This document shows positions 12,103 to 24,700 of a DNA stretch of 64,000 bases, piece by piece. Positions within the stretch are counted from its first letter, which is position 1; each line of letters opens with the position of its first letter. The stretch covers positions 55,384,078 to 55,448,077 of the forward strand of contig NC_091014.1 of NCBI RefSeq assembly GCF_041296385.1, in the 5' to 3' direction. Origin of the DNA: Aphelocoma coerulescens. Taxonomy: Eukaryota; Chordata; Aves; Passeriformes; Corvidae. The notes below the pieces were generated by a model. That model ran no database searches. It was not told the origin of the DNA and saw nothing but the letters and a program-made list of their open reading frames with translations. The position numbers and the translations under genes are program-made.

Positions 12103-15100
12103 CTGTCCTCTGGAGAGGGGACAGTACAGCTGCCTGTGCCACCAGGATGTCTCCAAGCCAGTGGCATGGTCAACAGACTAATGAATAAGAGATGAACAGT
12201 GCCTGAAACCCAGTGGCATAGCGGGGGAAACAGGAAGAGCTGCTAATTGATTGTCACAGCCATTGTCAGGTGTCATACACAGGACTGAATTTCATAGACC
12301 AGTGTTGAAGTAAGGTGAGGTAGTTTATCTTCTAACTGGTGGCCTCTTGCAGGACTCTCAGTATCTTGATGGGCCCTCGCTGGCAATGTAAATACCCATG
12401 TGTGCAACAGGCAAGCACACATGCAAAATCACATAGGTGAAAAATGATGAGCTCATATGTGAGGCATTACATGACTCATCAGTTTGTGGGTGGAAAATAG
12501 AGGTCTCTGCTCCTCTATTTCCATTATTTACAGTAAAGAGGTGTCTGCAATACTTGGGTGACCTGCTATTTTTCTGTGGCCTCAAGGATTCATGTCATGT
12601 TAAGCCACTTGCCTCAGGGAGTGACAGAGTGCAGGGCAGGCTTTGTGGGAAGAGAGTTCTGGGCCACAGAGCCTGTGCAGGACAACACGTGTTACAGCTT
12701 GTGATGCTCCAAGTTTTCTGTACATTTTTAGAAAGGCGAAGTGAGACTATGATTTAATCAAAGCAGTTATTAGTGCTTTATAAAGAGTCAAGGTGGAGCT
12801 ACATTTTGTGTTTTGTGCATATACACTAATTATTTGCTACTTATTTGCAATTCTGCCTTCAGATATGTTTGCTGTTGTCCCAGGTGTTCTTCAAAGACAA
12901 CATCAAAGATGGGACCCTGCCACTGAAGCACCAGCACATCCTTAAAATGGCCCTGAGGATTCTCCCATTTCTCTGATAATGCTGTTGCTTACTAGATCAT
13001 GTTCTGTACACACAGTCCCATTAGCAGAACAGGACCTAATTTGTTTCTCTTGGCAGCAAATCAGAGCTACCAGATTTCCAGGGTTCATGCTGAGTTAATG
13101 CTGAGTTCCCTGCTCTGCCTGTAACTGAGCACCCAGCTGCTACTGAATTTCCAGGCAATTATGAAAAAAAAAAAAGAGGGGGGATTAGGGGTGAAGACTA
13201 AGAGAAAAGGAAATGTAGCTCATATTTCCTGCATGACAGTTCAGATCATTGCATTTGGAAAAATAAATCTACCTGCTACAAAAAAGTGCAATCCCCTGTG
13301 AAATGAGGTGTGTATGTGTGTGGCTTTGGATTCCTGGGTTGGTTTAAGAGATTTCTCTTTAGCAGCACTGCTTAGCGCACATTGGTAACAGGTTAGGCAT
13401 GTCCATTTCGAAATTGGAGCTGTCTGGGGAAGACTGAATGGAATAATTGATTTTTTTTTTAATCAGACACAATAATTGAGGAATAATGGAAAAGGAAAGC
13501 TCAGAGGAAGAAGGGCCTGGGAATTGTGGTAATACAAAGTAGAGGAATCCCTTGGGGACAGATCATATCAACTGAAGTGGAAGAAATATATAGGCTTTTC
13601 TGTCCTTCTGGCCTCTTGTAATAGCAAAATGAAGAGGAGAGCAGGGAGTATGAAGGGAAGAATAAAGCCGATTTCTTCTCTCTTTCACTCCACTTTCAGT
13701 TTAACCCTCTGCTGTCTTGTGCAATTGAAAGTAAAATGGGATGCCCTGTCTTTCTTCCTCTAATTGATGGGTTGGGAAAATGTAATGCTTCTGAGAAAAA
13801 TAGCAGTTCAGCAGGTTCAAGGCTAATGGGAAAGAGGCAGGCCTGGTGAGCCTGGGTTTGGGGTTTGGAAGATGCCTCTTAGAGAATGTCTAACAAGAAG
13901 AAGCTCATGCCACCTCCTGAGAAGCATTTGAAGGAAGTGTGGATGGTCTGCATCAGGCAAAAAAGCCCAAAAATGTAGATAAATGTCTGCAAAACATCAG
14001 GAAAACTTGGCAAAAGCAACTGTCAATTTCCCTAAACTCTGCTGCCTACAAAACCATTCTAGCGATTCACGCCACCTTACAATAGCCCAGGTCACAAAGA
14101 TGCACTGTCTTCCCTTGAAGAAACCTGTTATGTTATACCAAGTAGCATACCCTAATTTCCTGGTAAAGTTTTCTGAGACTTTCTAAATTAATTCCTTTCT
14201 TTATCCCTTCTTATGTTTCTCTTCCTTCCAGTAATTTTGCTGTCCCTCTTTTATATCTGCCTACTTATCAGAAATTATCCTACTTACTTTTAGTCACTGC
14301 TTAGTGAACTGGTACAAACTTTGCTCTTTCCACCTTTTCTTGTAATTAGATGTCTCTGTTCTGGTAATAAATATATATTGCTCTGTCAATAGTTTTTGGG
14401 TATTGAAATGCCCAGAACAGAGAACAATAGTTTAGGTGTGACATACATAGAGAAAGATGAGCATGGCTTGCTGCTGCATAATCTATACAGTACTTCCGTG
14501 CACAAACAAGGGGCTTGCACTGTCTTGCCAAAGTCGTATGCAATTTGCCCTTTATTATAGCTCTTAGTGCTCCAGTGTTGCAGCTATCTTTCCCATCAAG
14601 CACCTGTGGTTTGGGTTATTTTCCTCCTCCCTCCCTGATCTCAGATAATTACATTTTTTTCCCAAGCTTAATGTTTCGTTTGGGCAATTTCCTCCTGTTG
14701 TTTCAAATTCTCCAGCTCCCAGTTTGTTATTTCTCCTCCTTGGCTGCCTTTGAAAGCAGACTCTCATATCCTCTCTACTCTTTCCCCCCAACTATTCCAC
14801 ATCTTTAATGAAGGTATTAATAAAACCAGAATAAACAATCGAACAATAAAAGTTGCTGCAACACCCCTCCTGATGCTCCCCTTACTGGGCACATGCCACC
14901 GGGCATGGCTTGCAGGCAACGTTTGTGCTCTTTTACATCCACATCTATGCCTTTGTGAATTTGTTTTGCCACTGTAAGAACTCACAAGTTGCTTTACAAA
15001 ATTCCCTCCTCACCAGTGTGTGCAGAACTGCATCTGGTGCATTTCCTTTTCCCATCATAATAATTTCAGCTAGTGTGTCAGGAAGGAAAGCCAGCGTGCC

Positions 15101-17934
15101 CTGATGTGCTCAATCATTTCCCATCGCTCCTAACCCACAGTGCTCCTGTATTCCTCGCTTGACAGCCCACTTGCCTTGCTTGTGCTCCTCAGCTTTGCTT
15201 TACATTTACCTCCAAACCTTTCCCAGTTCCCCAAATGCCAATATACATCCTCAACCTGTGGTGTATGCAGCCCTTCGCAGTTCCCTTCCAAGCTCACTGC
15301 AGTTTATAGGACCAGAGACTCAGCTGCTATAAATTGCTATAGCTCCACAGAAATCAATTGAGCTATGTGATTTGTTCACCAGCTGGACATCTGGCTGGGA
15401 TTTTATGAAAGACCATTTGCCTGGACTGCAAATAGGGCATTAAAGATCCCTAGGGCCGAGTGAGCTTGGGGAATGAAGGAGGGAAAAGCAGAAAAAAAGA
15501 GATACTGTGGAATAAGCCAGCTCCAGCAGCCAAAAAGACCTGGAAAAGAGCCAGATGAGACAGAGAAGACCGTCAGCATGGACGTCTGTACTCTGAAAAT
15601 GCCATTAATTGTACTCTCGGCAGAGGTATCTCACCTCTTTATTTTGATGGTCCACCTAGTCCTTATACAAGTTCTTTTTCTTTGTATTGGGTCACGTCCC
15701 ACTCTTGTATTTCAGCAGGATCTCTCCTCAGGTAGCAAGACTCTTACTGTACAAGGTACTGTACATGCACAAAAAGACCAAAAACTTATCTTAGAAATCT
15801 GCACACCACCTGCTACCAGTGGATATAGGCTGTGAGCAGAATACTGCAATTAAGAAAGAGCATAGGCAACTTGATAGGCAGTGAGCCTTGTCCTCAATGC
15901 CGGTAAAGTTCACCCTGTGGGCTCCAGCTTCCTCTGCCTTCTTCCCTCCCTTCCTCAGGTGCCATCTTTTCACATTGCCCCTTTTCTTTTGGTGAATCTC
16001 CTCCTGAAAACAACAAATCTGTTGGGCTGTATTGCTTAGAACAAGATAGTAAATGACAGTAACACCACGATGCCTTGTGTCTGTGGGTTAACACTGTGTG
16101 TCCTTTCTCAAAAAGGAAAATGGGAATCAGGATTCTCCCATCAAAAGGAGAATGCTTTGAGAAGGACTGCCCAGTGCAGAACCCAGCTGTTGTTTGTGAA
16201 ATCTCACAGCCACTCACCTAGAGAGCCAGAAATCACTCAGGCTGTCCTAGCTGAGCCACAATAACTCACTGCATGCCTTCCCTTAGCCCAAGACAAGGTG
16301 CCCTTGATGAGCCCGTGCAGGCAGAGGCCTGAGCAGAGCTCGGTGTCCTCTGGCTTGTCACCAGCCCCGTGTGCCAGCAGGCAGCTGCTGGTGACCCTGA
16401 GCAGAAACTCTTGCCCTGGAAAGGGGCCTTTGCTGCTCACCTCCAAGAAACAATTTGAACTTGAGACAGAGAAAAGCTGAGGCTTCTAGCAACCATTAGG
16501 AGAGCACTGAGGCATATAAGCTGTTGGGCTGTTGGTCATTTGGGCAGTCCCAAGAGGCATTTGTGTGGATGGGAGGGTGAAAAATGTGCCTTACACAACA
16601 TGTGTAAATGGCAACTAATTTTTCTTTTTTTTTTTTTCTTTTTTTTTCCTTTCTCCTGAGTGCAAAAGGCCTATAAAACAATTAGAGCTTAAAATTGGAC
16701 TCCTGGCAGAGAAGGAGAGAGGGAGTTTATGCCTTGTTAAGTGTAATCAGTCTGGTGATAAGGGGACAATTTCAGCTGTGTGAGATATAATTACATCATA
16801 AACTCCACATTACAAACAGGGCAAACAGAGGTGAAAAGGTAAAGAGGGAATCAGCTTTGATGCCCTTTGGGGGACGTGGCAGAGGAGACTTTTCTGGACT
16901 CCATTTCCCAGAGAAACTTCTCCAGCTGGAATGGAGCTGTGAGCATGCAGGAAAGGCACGCTGGCACCTCAGGGCTAGTGCCTGCCCTCATTCTGCTGGG
17001 CAGCTGGAATGGGGTGCCTCGCCATGGCCACACCTGAGGTTTCACATCTGCCAGCTGCACTGGAATCTTACTTTGGGCAAGTTAAATATTAATCATGTTT
17101 CAGAAAACAGACAAACATTTCATTGTGGCCTGAAGCTGGAGGAGAGTGTCTGTGGCTTCGCTGCCAGCTGAATTTAGGATGACAGCCAGCTACATAGAAA
17201 AAGGAGGCACAAATAACCCTCCCAGGTGGTGGTGGCACACCTGAGGCTGAGGACACAGAGCCTGCTTGCAAGGACAGGGGCTGCAGCACAGCTCAGCATC
17301 GAGCTGGAGAGAACATGGTGCCTGAACAGGTGTGGGAATGCTGCTCTGGAGCCCACTGCCCAGAGGTCCTAGACCTCAAACAGGACCCTCAAGGTGTCTC
17401 ATCAAAGGAGTGGTGCTGCAGAGCTCAGCACCAGCTTGTGCCTCTCCCAGGCTACCTGTGGCAGCAGTGGGAAAGGGTCTCCTCCCTCCATGCAGGAAAT
17501 CACATCAGGCACAGGGAAGGGACCAGACTTGCCCTGGGGGCTGACTCTGGCTGGCCCCATGTGGGGACACATCTCAGAAATGCTTCTTAGAGAACAAGTG
17601 GCTGCTTGGGTCTATCCAGAAAAAATGAGAAACAAAAATCTGGTTGAACATTTGCTACTTTATGTAAATAATTTTAGAGGTGATGTTTTGAAATGAGGAA
17701 AACTGAGTAATAAAAAAGAAGCAACGCATCGAGGGGACGTGGGTTTTTTTGGGGAACAGATTCAGGAAACGCAAGATTTCTCAGCTCAGGGACTTGAATT
17801 ATTGACAAAACATTAAAGTAACGTTGGGAAATTCTTCTTTCATGGTTTTCTGTCTCAAAAATAGCTGAACATTTTTAAAACAATTGTTTCAGTAATTCTG
17901 GTCCTCATTTCTGGTTTTGCTGCTAAAGATCTGC
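12103..17934. other. Intergenic DNA between the LTR and the MIR relic
   Basis: Unique-looking DNA with simple A- and T-rich runs (13164-13175, 13450-13460, 16619-16656). No exon, RNA gene or recognisable transposon is supported. The longest frames (106-120 codons) carry no domain. Confidence 0.55.
16619..16656 (+). repeat. Pyrimidine (T-rich) tract
   Basis: A long run of T interrupted by single C residues. On the minus strand it is an A-rich purine tract. Confidence 0.9.
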
Positions 17935-18120
17935 TTTATAGACTAGAGAACTGTGTCTGAGTCTGGGATCAAGAGTTCTAGTTTTTTCTTGTACTGACAT
18001 GCTTCATGATGTTAGATAAATCACCTAACCTTTCTGTGACATACTTCCCCATCTGTAAAATGAGGTTGATAATCATACTTTCTTACTTGACAAAAGTGTT
18101 AGAAGAATGAATTATCACTG
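17935..18120 (+). mobile_element. MIR-type SINE relic
   Basis: It contains the MIR hallmark series: AAATCACCTAACCTTTCTGT, then CCCCATCTGTAAAATGAGG, then TTGATAATCATACTTTCTTA, then GTGTTAGAAGAATGAAT. The upstream part (CTGAGTCTGGGATCAAGAG) fits the core region. MIR copies predate the bird-mammal split and are usually far decayed in birds, so this is a well-preserved example. Confidence 0.8.
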
Positions 18121-18534
18121 GTTTTATAACCACTTATGTCTCTCTCTGGGGCAAAGACTGCTTTTTTTTTCTGTACTCATGCAACAGCATGGGAGTCCTA
18201 CTCTGTAATGGATGTTCGCAAGTTCTATTATGATAGAGAAAGATAAAAATTAAATGCAGCTTTTGACAATGCACCAAACAGGGTTTGCAAGTATGACAAA
18301 TACAGTGGGTTAGATTAAAAGAGCAGGGGCTCTTTTTTTTTTGGTGTGGAAGGGATGATCAATTAAGTATAATGATAGCATCCTGAAATACAACCCTACC
18401 TCAAAGAGCGCAGTGTAACCCTTGTGTGGAGACCTTTCTTCTGTAAAGGGTGGAAAAAATGATTGATGTTTATACATCCCCATGAATAGATTACTATTAG
18501 AGTGCTTGGAGAATTTGGTCAAGATCAGGTTGCA

Positions 18535-18700
18535 TTAAGAGCTTTACAAGCCCAAAGCTGGAGACAGTCCTCACCCCAAAGAGCTTGAGACCAAAAGAGA
18601 CACAGTATGAACTTGAGAGAAACCATGTCAAGAGAAGTAGAAATACGTATGTCCAAGAACACACAACAGGTCACTGCCAGAGATGGGGATTCCCAGGCTG
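18535..18700 (-). mobile_element. MIR/CORE-like SINE relic, opposite orientation
   Basis: The plus strand reads GCTTTACAAGCCCAAAG, GAGACAGTCCTCACCCCAAA and GAGCTTGAGACC, followed later by GTCCAAGAACACACAACAGG and TCACTGCCAGAGATGGGG. The second half matches the reverse complement of a MIR core; the first half matches the flank seen with such elements in amniote genomes. It is inverted relative to the copy 415 bases to the left. Confidence 0.6.
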
Positions 18701-21700
18701 ATGGTATTTTAAGTCATTCTTGTCACTATGGCTCATGTGGTATCCCTGGACTGCCGGTCAGCTTTATTCACACAGGCTTGGTGTTCTTACTAGGAACAGA
18801 CACAACAATGCAGACTGGCTACCCTGGAGACTTAGTGACCATGCAGACAACTGAGGAAGGAGGGAATTAGGGAAGTTTGAGCTAGCTTTTGGAGTGGGAC
18901 CATCACCAGCAGCAGTCAGTGCAGCTTTGGCTAGTGCCTGATGCTGTTGTCATGGAAAAGACTTTTATGCATCAATCAGAGCCGAGTCAGTCATAAGTAA
19001 GGAGAACAGCACTTACTGACACATTACATTTAAAAGGACTAATTAGCCCCTGGTGCTGTCTACAAGGAAAGACTTAAGCTGCAAGTATCTTAACACAGTT
19101 TCACAGGATGGCAATGAAGAAGCCTGGATTAAACCCTGCTGTGAATCATCACCACCACAGCTGTAGCATCATACAGACTGCTCACAAACAACCCTGTGTG
19201 AAGTCGGGCTGACATCATTAGGCATCTTCTTGAGGCATTCCTCTTATGACTGGCACAGTTCTTCCTACTCATGGCTGTCCTTTTGCACCAGCACAGAGGG
19301 AGAAAGCAAGGGTCCTAGTTTATGGACAGAGAATTACAGCTCTGGCTGTGCTTTGGGATGCAGAAAAGTGGGTCCCAGCTCCTGGCTGTGCCAAGAGCAG
19401 AACTCACACAGAATTGCTGCTCTTGTGTGTAGGCCACTTTGTCACCTTCCTTTGGCTTTGGGGAAGATAGTTTTTGCCATTTTCCTGAAATGGCAGGGTC
19501 ATAATTTCTGGGAGTTTTAGGGACCCTTCTCAGTATGGCTTTCCGAAAGTTTTAAGGAAGGCTCACACGCTGGAGGATGGGCCCCCTGCCCTCCCTGCCA
19601 AAGTTACCAGGGATGGTAAGGGAGGGGGTGTTGAGATGAACAGCTGGGGCTGTGAGAAGAAACATGAACCAAACAGAAGCTCATGGAGCAGTGGGTGAGC
19701 CTTGTGCAATCACCTTTGCACTGTGAGCCATTGTGAGACCTGTAGGACAGTCTGTGGTGTTTGTCTGATAGGCTTCCTGCAGTGTTGCCTGATCCTGAGG
19801 AGGGCTCCAGCTGCCAGAAGAGGAGAAGCAGGTGCTACAGGACCAGACAGGTTCTCCAGCCATGCCACCTGTGTAGAGAGTATGTCTGTCTGGAGAAAAT
19901 TTAGAGGGAAACAGTTTTGTTTGCATGCTTGCAAAAATAAAATACTCAAAAGCCAGTGGAAGTGCACTGTATTTTTATTCCCTATAGTCCTTGCCCAGCC
20001 TAGAGCCATCTCACCTTGGCAATGCTGCGATGTCCCCAGAAGAGTGCTTGCATCAGGACTGGACACCCCTCCTGCCTGTGCTCCCTGTGCTGTCCTTTTC
20101 TGCCACGGAAAAACCAAAGAAATCTGTTTACACACCAAAGAAATCTGACAGCAAATGGAAAAGAACCCAAAAAGTTGAAACCTGCCATCAGCGTGGGAAA
20201 GGATGAGAGAGAGAAATTATGGCGCGAAGTCCTGTCACCACTATTTCTTGGCAGGAGACAATTGCCTGTGCATCTCAGATGCTCTCTTAAACTTCCCAGA
20301 GTAAGAAAGCACAATCAGAGCTCAGCATAGAGGAGCAAAGAGCTTGGAGATAAAGGCCCCATCCTTCTGCTGACCCTTGAGGAAAAACTGATGTCCTTGC
20401 CGCCCAGACTGCCCAGACTGGCCAGGAGCTTGGCTCCTCACGCTTTCCAAACCTTTTGGGCAGTGGATGGGGAGCTCTGTCTTCCCACCCTGCTGTCTCA
20501 GACAAATCCACTCTCTGCAGGAGACAATGCCTCCAGGAGCAGGGCTGAATCTGGCCATGACGCCATCACTTTGCTCCCTGTGCTGCTATGGTGAGAAATT
20601 ATGGGTGGGTTTGATCAATCCCAGCTGGACAAGCAGCCAACAACAGCTGGCTTTTCCCAGTTGGTAAGGACTTAGTTGCATTATCTGAGCACACTTGGTG
20701 GTCACCTAATATGTATGCCCAGGCTTTTTCATCCTTGGAAAAGGAAATAGTTGACATATTGCTTTGACTGTAACTGTTAAAAGGAGTCTGCCTTCCAGCT
20801 GAAGCAAAACCCCAAGAAATCCTTAAGAGGACTCCCAGCAGTGTCAGAAAAGTGACAAGAGACTGAAGCGAGGGCTTAATAATGGAGTGACTCTTCCAAT
20901 CAATTGGTGTGAGTTAATTAATTAATTGCTGCAGTTGCAATGACATTCCCTCTGGCTGAGTAATCGGGGAAATCAGCCACCTGAGGCTCTTAGGGAGTTA
21001 ATTGCCTTAAACTTTGTTAGAGCAGAGTGATAATACCATTTTAAAAATGCTATCAATGCACATTTCTTGTCTTTTGGGATCTTCCAAAGCCATTCTTCAT
21101 TTGGCAGAGCAAAACCTTTAGAGTTTTACTTGGAACAACTGAGTAATGGAGACAGATGAGGTGGAGAAACAGGGAGCACAACTGTGAAATACAAGCTCTG
21201 TATCATCTGAAACAGGAGCCATGCTGCTGAATTTGAAATACCCTGATTCACTCTCCAAACTTTCAGTGTCTATCCAGACTCCTGTCCTTTCTTAAGTGTT
21301 TTTTCTCCATCAGGGAGTGGAGTTTCCCTATTCTCTTGGAGTTGCTATTCTCTTTTAAACCTTGTATGAAAACCCTTTCCTTTTTTCAACCTGATTTCAT
21401 CTCAAAGAAGTGTTGGCAGCAATAACAGAACTATTCTGGGAAGAGCAGAAACCCTTCTCCCTCCCCTTTCCCAGCTACCTATTTCTCAGGCTGGAGCTGA
21501 GCTTCTCTGTGCTTTAGACCTCCCTCCTGAGTGAGCTAGTGAGCTCTTTGAGACCTTTGCAGGACATTTGGTCTTCTGTCAGTAGAAGTGGATATTTTTG
21601 GCTGGAGCCCCTGCAGACAACTTTTTAAGGAGGCAAAGTGGAGGCCTTTGAAAGATGTCAAGTTGTCCTGAGGCAAAGCTAGCCCAGTCCCAGCAGCAGA

Positions 21701-24700
21701 AAAATCCCTGTCAGAAGAGTGAAGGCTTAGCCTGTGATGTGTCTGGCTCTCAGGCTGTCGGGTCTCTGTGCTCTCCCTGCACTCCCTAATTGTTTGTCTG
21801 TGGCTCCAACACACAGTGTGCTCCAGGCAGCTGCCTCTGCTTTCCTGTCCAGGGCTCCCCTCTGTGCCCTGCAAGGGATTGGCCCTCTGACAAGTGAAGG
21901 AGCAGGAGGAAAAAAGTTCTCTCTCCAGCACTCTGAGTTCTCCCTAGCTAGAGCATGCTAGAAAACTTCATCTTTTCTTGATATTTCTTATTGGAAACAA
22001 CCCACAGAAAGTGAGCTGGAACAAAGAAACCAAAAGAAGGAAACGGCTTTGTCTCTCCAAAGTTCATCATGGGAGAGACAGTGGGTGCATGTAGAAGAAA
22101 CACTGAGAACTTGATGATACCAATTCCCATAATTTTTATCTCAGCTGTTTACAATGTTTATTTCTTTGTTTTCCTCATAAAGCCCTTTGAGTCCTGCTAT
22201 TATAGCATAGTCTCAGGGTTTGTCAAAAAATGAAAAGAAAGCATAGCCCTGCAAAAGATGGAGGAAATCTTGGAATTGTTAGACCTACAGCCTCAGAAAA
22301 GGGAACAAAAGCAAAGGACTTGCGTTATAAATGGTACATTTAAACATTCCAGAGATTTTATAGGGCCATAATAATAATAATTTTCTTACTGCTCGAGGCT
22401 GGAAAAATTGGTATTTTCTTCCTTTTCCAGCACAAAGCATTCCTGGTCTCCAAGGGCTTTTTGGGGAGGTGACTTGGGATTGGGTGTCTCAGATTTCCCC
22501 GCTGCAGCCCTGTCACAGGCTCCCAGTGAGGGATGCCGCAGCTCTCAGATGCAAACCGCCGTTTTCTCCTTTCTATCTTATCTATCAGTCACTTTGTGTG
22601 TGAGCTCATACACATATTATTAAATATAAACACAAACCCCAGGCACACATTTTTATCCTTAAGTAATAAAATCTAGTGGAAGAATTTACAGTCATGGGTT
22701 GTAAAGCAATAATAGTTGTAAAATCATTTAGCAGAGTTCAAACACAGGTGAAAGGAGAAGTTCAGAAGTTCAGCATCTAAATATGTTTCCTGGCAGTTTT
22801 CTATGACAAACAGCAAATCCCCTATTGACATGATACCAGTAAAGAAAGAGCAGAACTGCTCTCAGCAGCTCCACTTGTATTTTTGAGTTCATGGCTTGTT
22901 CAGGTTTATTACTTCTGAAGCACACTTTCTACAGGTCAAGTTATTCAGTGGGTAATAGTGAGGGCTGGCTGAAAAGGTCACTGCAGAGATAACAGGAATC
23001 CAAATTTCTGTATGGTGCCAATCCAGCCTAGTGAAGGGTGAATAAACTTTTTACTTGAGACATGATACACATGATAAATCACAGATGGAGACCACTGGCA
23101 CTACCTAAATGGAAATTCCTGGTACAGTCAAGCCTGGGGTCTATCTTTATTGGCACCAAATGGTTTAGGCTTTTAATTATCATTAAAATGCTACAAGTAT
23201 ATTGCTTATATTGCAGTTTCTGCCATTTCTAGCAAGCAGCACTTTCTAGGAACTGCTGCTTACTTCATGTAGCCATTCTAATTAGGGCAACAACTTTGTT
23301 AAAATGTCTTCACCGTGCCAAACCATAAAACACACTCTCAGTTCTTAAGAGATCGAGCCCGTCTTGTTGTGGCTCTGTTGTTTATTGAGAATATGTAAGA
23401 ATAAAAGCTACTAAACCTAGGCCTCAAGTGTTGCATGAAGCACATCAGGTGGCTGACTTTAAACTCCAGGTCCCGCCTGCCATGTGGTGCCAGCCCAAGG
23501 CACTGAGACAGGAATGAGGTAGGAACCCCACAGCCGTTGTTAGTTCTGCTTCTGCATTACTTAACATCCCACCTGAACTTTGCCCTAATGATGGGGGCAG
23601 ATAAGTTATAAGGTTGCTCACTGGATAAGAAGATAACTTTGCCCTATGCTTCATTTCGTAATTATTTTTTTAAGAACAAATTATTAGACAGAGTGAGAGG
23701 TACTAAACAGAGTGTACCTTCTCTCAATAAAAAAGAACTCAATTTCTTCATCCAGCTAGCAGAAAGGTGATAGCTATGATATGTGCAACTCAAGAACATT
23801 AGCATTTTGTGGTCTTTGACACTTTTTAACTTCATTAACCTTGGCAATCTAAACTACTTCCAGAGACTCAAGGCTGTGCTCCCAAACAAGCCTCTTACTG
23901 CCCTATCTGAAGAAATATCACCACTTCCTCAAGACCAATAAAAAACTCATATTTTCCCTGGAAATTTAAGAGATTCCCTGTCATAATAATGTGCATAAAA
24001 TGTATCTAAATGTCCTGTGCTCTTACTGAAACAGGCTGCCATTTTGGTGTTGATATTTCCACACTCTGGGATGCCTGGTGTGCTGAAGCAGGCAGCCAAA
24101 CGGGGAATTCCCCAGCAAACAGCCAATTAGTCCTTCTGTGCATACAAGTGCGTCATCCTTTCCCATGTTGTCCTCTGCACTAAAACACAGCAGGGAATCA
24201 GCTGCCCAGAGAAGATTTCTGGTGGGCTACCAGGGGATTTAGGGGACACTGTGGTAAAACAGGGGCTTAGAAAAGTGCTGAAACCTATCACTGGCCAACG
24301 TGAGGATGGCATCCCTATTTTTCATGTTGCCAGGTTGTTCTTTCAAGGTTTTGTTTAAAAAAAAAAAATCAGAGAAAGCTTTGGTTCTGGTGGCAGTTAA
24401 CACATTAGCAGTTTTACACTTTCACCTGCTTTGCTCCGTCTTTTCCCTTTCTTTCTTATGCTCAGTGCTGTTTCTTTCTTCATTGAGTTCTAATTCCTGG
24501 TGTGATTTGTTTTCCACTGCCTGGCTCTTTCCTCAAGGACAGGTCACAGAAAGTAAGCAAAGGGTCACTGGCTGGAAAAAAGGGGCATCTCTGTGGATTG
24601 CCCCATGCTGACCTCTTCTGAGAATTTATGCAGTCTTGCCTGTAAAGAAGTGGTGCTGGACACCGAGCAGGCTTGCAAGGCCAGTTCTCTGGAAGGCAGA

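Noticed and set aside
17315..17696. Cluster of 70-100 codon plus frames with a low-level CR1-like look
   Set aside because: I could not find the ordered CR1 hallmark phrases here, so I do not call a repeat, and the frames have no domain.
19702..20148. 148-codon plus and 142-codon minus frames over the same bases
   Set aside because: Mutually overlapping frames on both strands without domains point to low stop density from local GC content.
21536..21931. 131-codon minus-strand frame
   Set aside because: No domain, with an opposing 75-codon frame over the same bases and no splice context that helps.
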